Shown here: in pieces, positions 63,994 to 64,000 of the stretch
How the letters are laid out: each line of letters begins with the position of its first letter
Numbering within the stretch: position 1 is the stretch's first letter
Assembly: GCA_016779995.1 (NCBI GenBank)
Contig: JADHMO010000009.1
Location: forward strand, 1-64,000
Source of the DNA: Flavobacteriales bacterium
GTDB taxonomy: Bacteria; Bacteroidota; Bacteroidia; Flavobacteriales; UBA7312
Direction: 5' to 3'
DNA: 64,000 bases
Notes under the pieces: generated by a model
Told to the model about the DNA's origin: nothing
Databases searched by the model: none
Seen by the model: the letters and a program-made list of their open reading frames with translations, nothing else
Made by a program: the position numbers and the translations under genes

Positions 63994-64000
63994 GTAAGGT

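Noticed and set aside
1-64000. CRISPR arrays, insertion sequences, prophage or defence islands
   Set aside because: No regularly spaced repeats, transposase or integrase motifs, or phage genes were seen on either strand.

Overview
This 64 kb window looks like a chromosome segment of a free-living, probably marine member of the Bacteroidota, class Flavobacteriia or a close relative such as the Cryomorphaceae/Schleiferiaceae. Several features point there. The DNA is AT-rich and most genes lack a Shine-Dalgarno sequence. Many intergenic regions carry the Bacteroidota -7 box TAnnTTTG. There are many type IX secretion (T9SS) cargo proteins with C-terminal sorting domains. Lineage-typical pairs and families are present (DUF4293 next to rho, DUF4159, DUF3078, a full Bat operon, a PorE-like OmpA protein). 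No insertion sequence, integrase, phage or CRISPR array was found.

Layout. 1-8974: two tandem giant secreted proteins (choice-of-anchor L plus SprB-type repeats), the first cut by the window edge. 9044-11535: MsbA-type ABC exporter and truA. 11734-19705: an eight-gene Bat cluster (MoxR ATPase, DUF58, a small BatD-like protein, BatA, BatB, BatC, BatD, BatE) behind one good promoter. 19748-31458: a type B T9SS cargo protein, then housekeeping genes (phosphoesterase, DUF4293, rho, Mpl-type ligase, metallo-hydrolase, YqgE, aminotransferase class IV, rsmE, DUF4159, AI-2E-type permease, rRNA/tRNA-type methyltransferase). 31455-35507: hutH, aroK, SDR and a GNAT-like protein. 35585-35773: tRNA-Lys and tRNA-Leu. 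35896-41539: T9SS lipocalin-like protein, trmD, rplS, PorE-like protein and dicarboxylate symporter. 41542-53328: aroC, hutI, ftcD, comEC, lpxB, surE, a DUF4442 gene, a candidate small RNA, DUF2147, ribBA and tsaD. 53480-62442: a run of six genes, five with secretion signals, including a very unusual secreted protein with phosphotransfer-type domains. 62479-63993: tRNA-Val, a small membrane protein and DUF3078.

How genes work together. HutH, HutI and FtcD are three of the steps from histidine to glutamate; HutU is not in the window. AroK and AroC belong to the shikimate pathway. TruA, TrmD, RsmE, TsaD and the THUMP-like methyltransferase serve RNA modification. LpxB and Mpl serve envelope construction and recycling. 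The Bat cluster pairs a MoxR ATPase with VWA proteins at the inner membrane. The secreted proteins depend on a T9SS whose core genes are mostly elsewhere, apart from the PorE-like candidate.

The most interesting items are: (i) the 1305-residue secreted protein at 57697-61614, whose histidine domain precedes its ATP-grasp-like domain, the order of glucan water dikinases; (ii) a family of short C-terminal tails resembling a T9SS signal without its YPNP start; (iii) a promoter-terminator-bounded small RNA candidate at about 50478-50557; (iv) several genes whose -7 box lies only 4-8 bases before the start codon, implying almost leaderless mRNAs; (v) the tandem giant adhesins with duplicated upstream DNA.
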